This document shows positions 61,366-64,000 of a stretch of DNA of 64,000 nt, piece after piece. The notes beneath the pieces are model-generated. The model ran no database searches and was not told the DNA's origin. It saw only the letters and a list, made by a program, of their open reading frames with translations. The translations under genes and the position numbers were made by a program. Within the stretch, counting starts at the first letter, position 1. The number at the start of each line of letters is the position of its first letter. The DNA comes from Comamonadaceae bacterium. GTDB taxonomy: Bacteria; Pseudomonadota; Gammaproteobacteria; Burkholderiales; Burkholderiaceae_C. Where the stretch lies: positions 67,529 to 131,528 of the forward strand of contig JAACZV010000014.1 of assembly GCA_009996515.1 (NCBI GenBank), given 5' to 3'.

Positions 61366-64000
61366 ATGCTGCATGAAGCCGCCACGGGCCAGGCCGCCGC
61401 CTCGCCCTCTCCGCTCGCCTCGGCATCCCCGGCCGCGTTCGGATCCGACGCGCAAACCCCCAGCGCCCCCGCGCTGACGAACTACCACGCCTACCAGATC
61501 ATTCGCCGCAACGGCGCCGTGGTCTCGTTCGAGCCCAGCAAGATCGCCGTGGCGCTGATGAAGGCCTTCCTGGCCGTGCACGGCACCAGCGGTGCCGCAT
61601 CGGCCAGCGTGCGCGAGACGGTGGAGCAGCTGACCCAGAACGTCGTGCGCGCGCTGCTGCGCTCGCGCCCCAGCGGCGGCACCTTCCACATCGAGGACGT
61701 GCAGGACCAGGTGGAACTGGGCCTGATGCGCAGCGGCCACCACGAGGTCGCCCGCGCCTACGTGCTGTACCGCGAGCGCCGCGCGCAGGAGCGCGCCGCG
61801 CAGGGCGAGGCCGCCCGCGCCGCCGAGCCGCAGCTGATGGTGGTGGATGCCGGCCAGCGCCGCCCGCTGGACCTGGGCGCGCTGAAGTCGCTGATCGCCT
61901 CGGCCTGCGAGAACCTGGGCGCCGACGTGCGGCCCGAGCCGGTGCTGGCCGAGACCCAGCGCAACCTCTACGACGGCGTGGCCATCGATGAGGTCTACAA
62001 GGCCGCCATCCTGGCCGCCCGCACGCTGATCGAGAAAGACCCCGGCTACAGCCGCGCCACCGCCCGCCTGCTGCTGCACACCATCCGCCGCGAGATCATC
62101 GGCGGCGAGGTCACGCAAGCCGAGATGCAGACGCGCTATGCCGAGTATTTCCCTGGCTACATCAAGACCGGCATCCGTGCCGAGCTGCTGGACGAGAAGC
62201 TGGCCCAGTACGACCTGGCCCGCCTGGGCGCCGCGCTGAAGGCCGACCGCGACCTGCAGTTCGACTACCTGGGCCTGCAGACGCTGTACGACCGCTACTT
62301 CCTGCACATCAACGACGAGCGCATCGAGATGCCGCAGGCCTTCTTCATGCGCGTGGCCATGGGCCTGGCGCTGAACGAGGTCGACCGCGAGGCCCGCGCG
62401 ATCGAGTTCTACGAGGTGCTGTCCAGCTTCGACTTCATGTCCAGCACGCCCACGCTGTTCAACAGCGGCACGCGCCGCTCGCAGCTGTCCTCCTGCTACC
62501 TGACCACCGTCAGCGACGACCTGGACGGCATTTATGAAGCGCTGAAGGAGAACGCGCTGCTGTCCAAGTTCGCCGGCGGCCTGGGCAATGACTGGACCCC
62601 GGTGCGCGCGCTGGGCTCGCACATCAAGGGCACCAACGGCAAGTCGCAGGGCGTCGTGCCCTTCCTGAAGGTGGTCAACGACACGGCCGTGGCCGTGAAC
62701 CAGGGCGGCAAGCGCAAGGGCGCCGTCTGCGCGTATCTCGAGACCTGGCACCTGGACATCGAAGAGTTCCTGGACCTGCGCAAGAACACCGGCGACGACC
62801 GCCGCCGCACCCACGACATGAACACGGCGAACTGGATTCCCGACCTGTTCATGAAGCGCGTCATCGAAGGCGGCGACTGGACGCTGTTCAGCCCCTCCAC
62901 CTGCCCGGACCTGCACGACCTGTTCGGCAAGGCCTTCGAGAAGGCCTATGTGGCCTACGAGGCCAAGGTGGACAGCGGCGAGATCAAGCTGTTCAAGCGC
63001 ATGCCGGCCAAGGACCTGTGGCGCAAGATGCTGTCCATGCTGTTCGAGACGGGCCATCCCTGGATCACGTTCAAGGACGCCTGCAACGTGCGCTCGCCGC
63101 AGCAGCATGTGGGCGTCGTGCACTCGTCCAATCTGTGCACCGAGATCACGCTGAACACCAACGACAACGAGATCGCCGTCTGCAACCTCGGCTCGGTCAA
63201 CCTGGCCCAGCACCTGAAGGACGGCGCTATCGACCAGGTCAAGCTGAAGCAGACCGTGCGCACGGCCATGCGCATGCTGGACAACGTCATCGACATCAAC
63301 TACTACGCCGTGAAGAAGGCGCGGGACTCCAACCTGCGCCACCGCCCGGTGGGCCTCGGGATCATGGGCTTCCAGGACGCGCTGTACGCGCTGCGCACGC
63401 CCTACGCCTCCGACGCCGCCGTCGAGTTCGCCGACCGTTCGATGGAGGCCGTCTGCTACCACGCCTATTGGGCCTCGACCGAACTGGCCGAGGAGCGCGG
63501 CCGCTATTCGTCGTACAAGGGCTCGCTGTGGGATCGCGGCATCCTGCCCATCGACTCGCTGGACCTGCTGGCCGAGGCCCGCGGCGGCTATGTCGACGTG
63601 GATCGCTCGATGTCCATGGACTGGGACGCGCTGCGCGCCCGCATCGCCACCTACGGCATGCGCAACAGCAACTGCGTGGCCATCGCGCCGACGGCCACCA
63701 TCTCCAACATCATCGGCGTGGACGCGTCCATCGAGCCCTGCTTCGGCAACCTGTCGGTCAAGTCCAACCTGTCGGGCGAGTTCACCGTCATCAACGAGTC
63801 GCTGGTGCGCGACCTGAAGGCGCTGGGCCTGTGGGACGACGTGATGGTCATGGACCTGAAGCACTTCGACGGCTCGCTGCGCCGCATCGACCGCGTGCCG
63901 GATGACATCAAGGCCTTGTACGCAACGGCCTTCGAGGTCGACACCTCCTGGCTGATCGAGGCCGGCGCGCGCCGTCAGAAGTGGATAGACCAGGCGCAGA
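61366..64000 (+). CDS. nrdA: Ribonucleoside-diphosphate reductase alpha subunit, class Ia (partial)
   Basis: Reduces ribonucleotides to deoxyribonucleotides. 878 codons are present and the gene continues past the window; the family is about 950-1000 residues here. An Ala/Pro-rich start is followed by an ATP-cone (YQIIRRNGAVVSFEPSKI, near 43-60), the regulatory domain for dATP. Active-site residues are present: Cys377 (LSSCYL), Asn589-Cys591-Glu593 (NLCTE) and Cys606 (VCNLGS). The C-terminal cysteine pair is beyond the edge. NrdR boxes and ATP-cone indicate control by dATP at two levels. Confidence 0.95.
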   Translation, partial: MLHEAATGQAAASPSPLASASPAAFGSDAQTPSAPALTNYHAYQIIRRNGAVVSFEPSKIAVALMKAFLAVHGTSGAASASVRETVEQLTQNVVRALLRSRPSGGTFHIEDVQDQVELGLMRSGHHEVARAYVLYRERRAQERAAQGEAARAAEPQLMVVDAGQRRPLDLGALKSLIASACENLGADVRPEPVLAETQRNLYDGVAIDEVYKAAILAARTLIEKDPGYSRATARLLLHTIRREIIGGEVTQAEMQTRYAEYFPGYIKTGIRAELLDEKLAQYDLARLGAALKADRDLQFDYLGLQTLYDRYFLHINDERIEMPQAFFMRVAMGLALNEVDREARAIEFYEVLSSFDFMSSTPTLFNSGTRRSQLSSCYLTTVSDDLDGIYEALKENALLSKFAGGLGNDWTPVRALGSHIKGTNGKSQGVVPFLKVVNDTAVAVNQGGKRKGAVCAYLETWHLDIEEFLDLRKNTGDDRRRTHDMNTANWIPDLFMKRVIEGGDWTLFSPSTCPDLHDLFGKAFEKAYVAYEAKVDSGEIKLFKRMPAKDLWRKMLSMLFETGHPWITFKDACNVRSPQQHVGVVHSSNLCTEITLNTNDNEIAVCNLGSVNLAQHLKDGAIDQVKLKQTVRTAMRMLDNVIDINYYAVKKARDSNLRHRPVGLGIMGFQDALYALRTPYASDAAVEFADRSMEAVCYHAYWASTELAEERGRYSSYKGSLWDRGILPIDSLDLLAEARGGYVDVDRSMSMDWDALRARIATYGMRNSNCVAIAPTATISNIIGVDASIEPCFGNLSVKSNLSGEFTVINESLVRDLKALGLWDDVMVMDLKHFDGSLRRIDRVPDDIKALYATAFEVDTSWLIEAGARRQKWIDQAQ

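Overview
The window is high-GC DNA that looks like a chromosome of a betaproteobacterium of the order Burkholderiales (Roseateles/Pelomonas/Rubrivivax-like). The evidence is the gene order ffh - ypjD - PP0621-like - pilS - pilR, the hemA-prfA-prmC block, the very high GC content, Tat-exported carbohydrate enzymes and a PEP-CTERM protein. No database search was possible; family calls rest on motifs and remembered family features.

Layout. 1-5519: housekeeping genes, mostly minus strand (hemA-prfA-prmC, miaB and a small secreted protein). 5520-6845: an intergenic stretch with an orphan terminator, a periplasmic solute-binding-like protein and a CAT-anticodon tRNA. 6900-16530: first part of a pectin locus (tandem SGNH acetylesterase, PL22-like lyase, TonB-dependent receptor, PL11 rhamnogalacturonan lyase, GH43-like lipoprotein). 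16556-18918: truD, a broken IS110 transposase and a low-GC lipoprotein gene. 19037-31568: a nine-gene minus-strand operon joining L-rhamnose catabolism (rhaEW, rhaI, rhaM) to GH28, DUF6250, GH2, PL26, GH43 and an esterase. 32007-34276: divergent DeoR-type regulator and rhamnulokinase. 34322-36975: PL4 lyase and a PEP-CTERM protein. 37225-51647: a seven-gene minus-strand operon (GH43-GH35 fusion, GH2, GH105, GPH-type symporter, second PL26, CE12-type esterase, beta-lactamase-fold hydrolase). 51806-64000: housekeeping genes again (ftsY, S9 peptidase, ffh, ypjD, PP0621-like, pilS, pilR, nrdA cut by the window end).

How the genes work together (inference from families). The central 43 kb is a near-complete system for rhamnogalacturonan-I (RG-I). 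Secreted PL4 and PL11 would cut the backbone, PL26 would trim ends, and CE12-type and other esterases would remove acyl groups. GH43, GH35 and GH2 enzymes would strip arabinan and galactan side chains. The TonB-dependent receptor would import oligomers across the outer membrane and the GPH symporter would carry them into the cytoplasm. There GH105 and a signal-less GH28 would release L-rhamnose and (unsaturated) galacturonate. RhaM, RhaI, RhaK and the two-domain RhaEW then convert rhamnose to dihydroxyacetone phosphate and lactate. Genes for the galacturonate branch (KduI/KduD/KdgK type) are not in the window.

The most unusual signals are non-coding. A dyad CGCTCA-N6-TGAGCG, exact or degenerate, lies in five intergenic regions in front of RG-I transcription units and so predicts one regulon. 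Two copies of a roughly 90-bp structured repeat fill co-oriented gene gaps and differ by a compensatory base-pair change. A 10-bp inverted repeat covers the ribosome-binding site of the TonB-dependent receptor.
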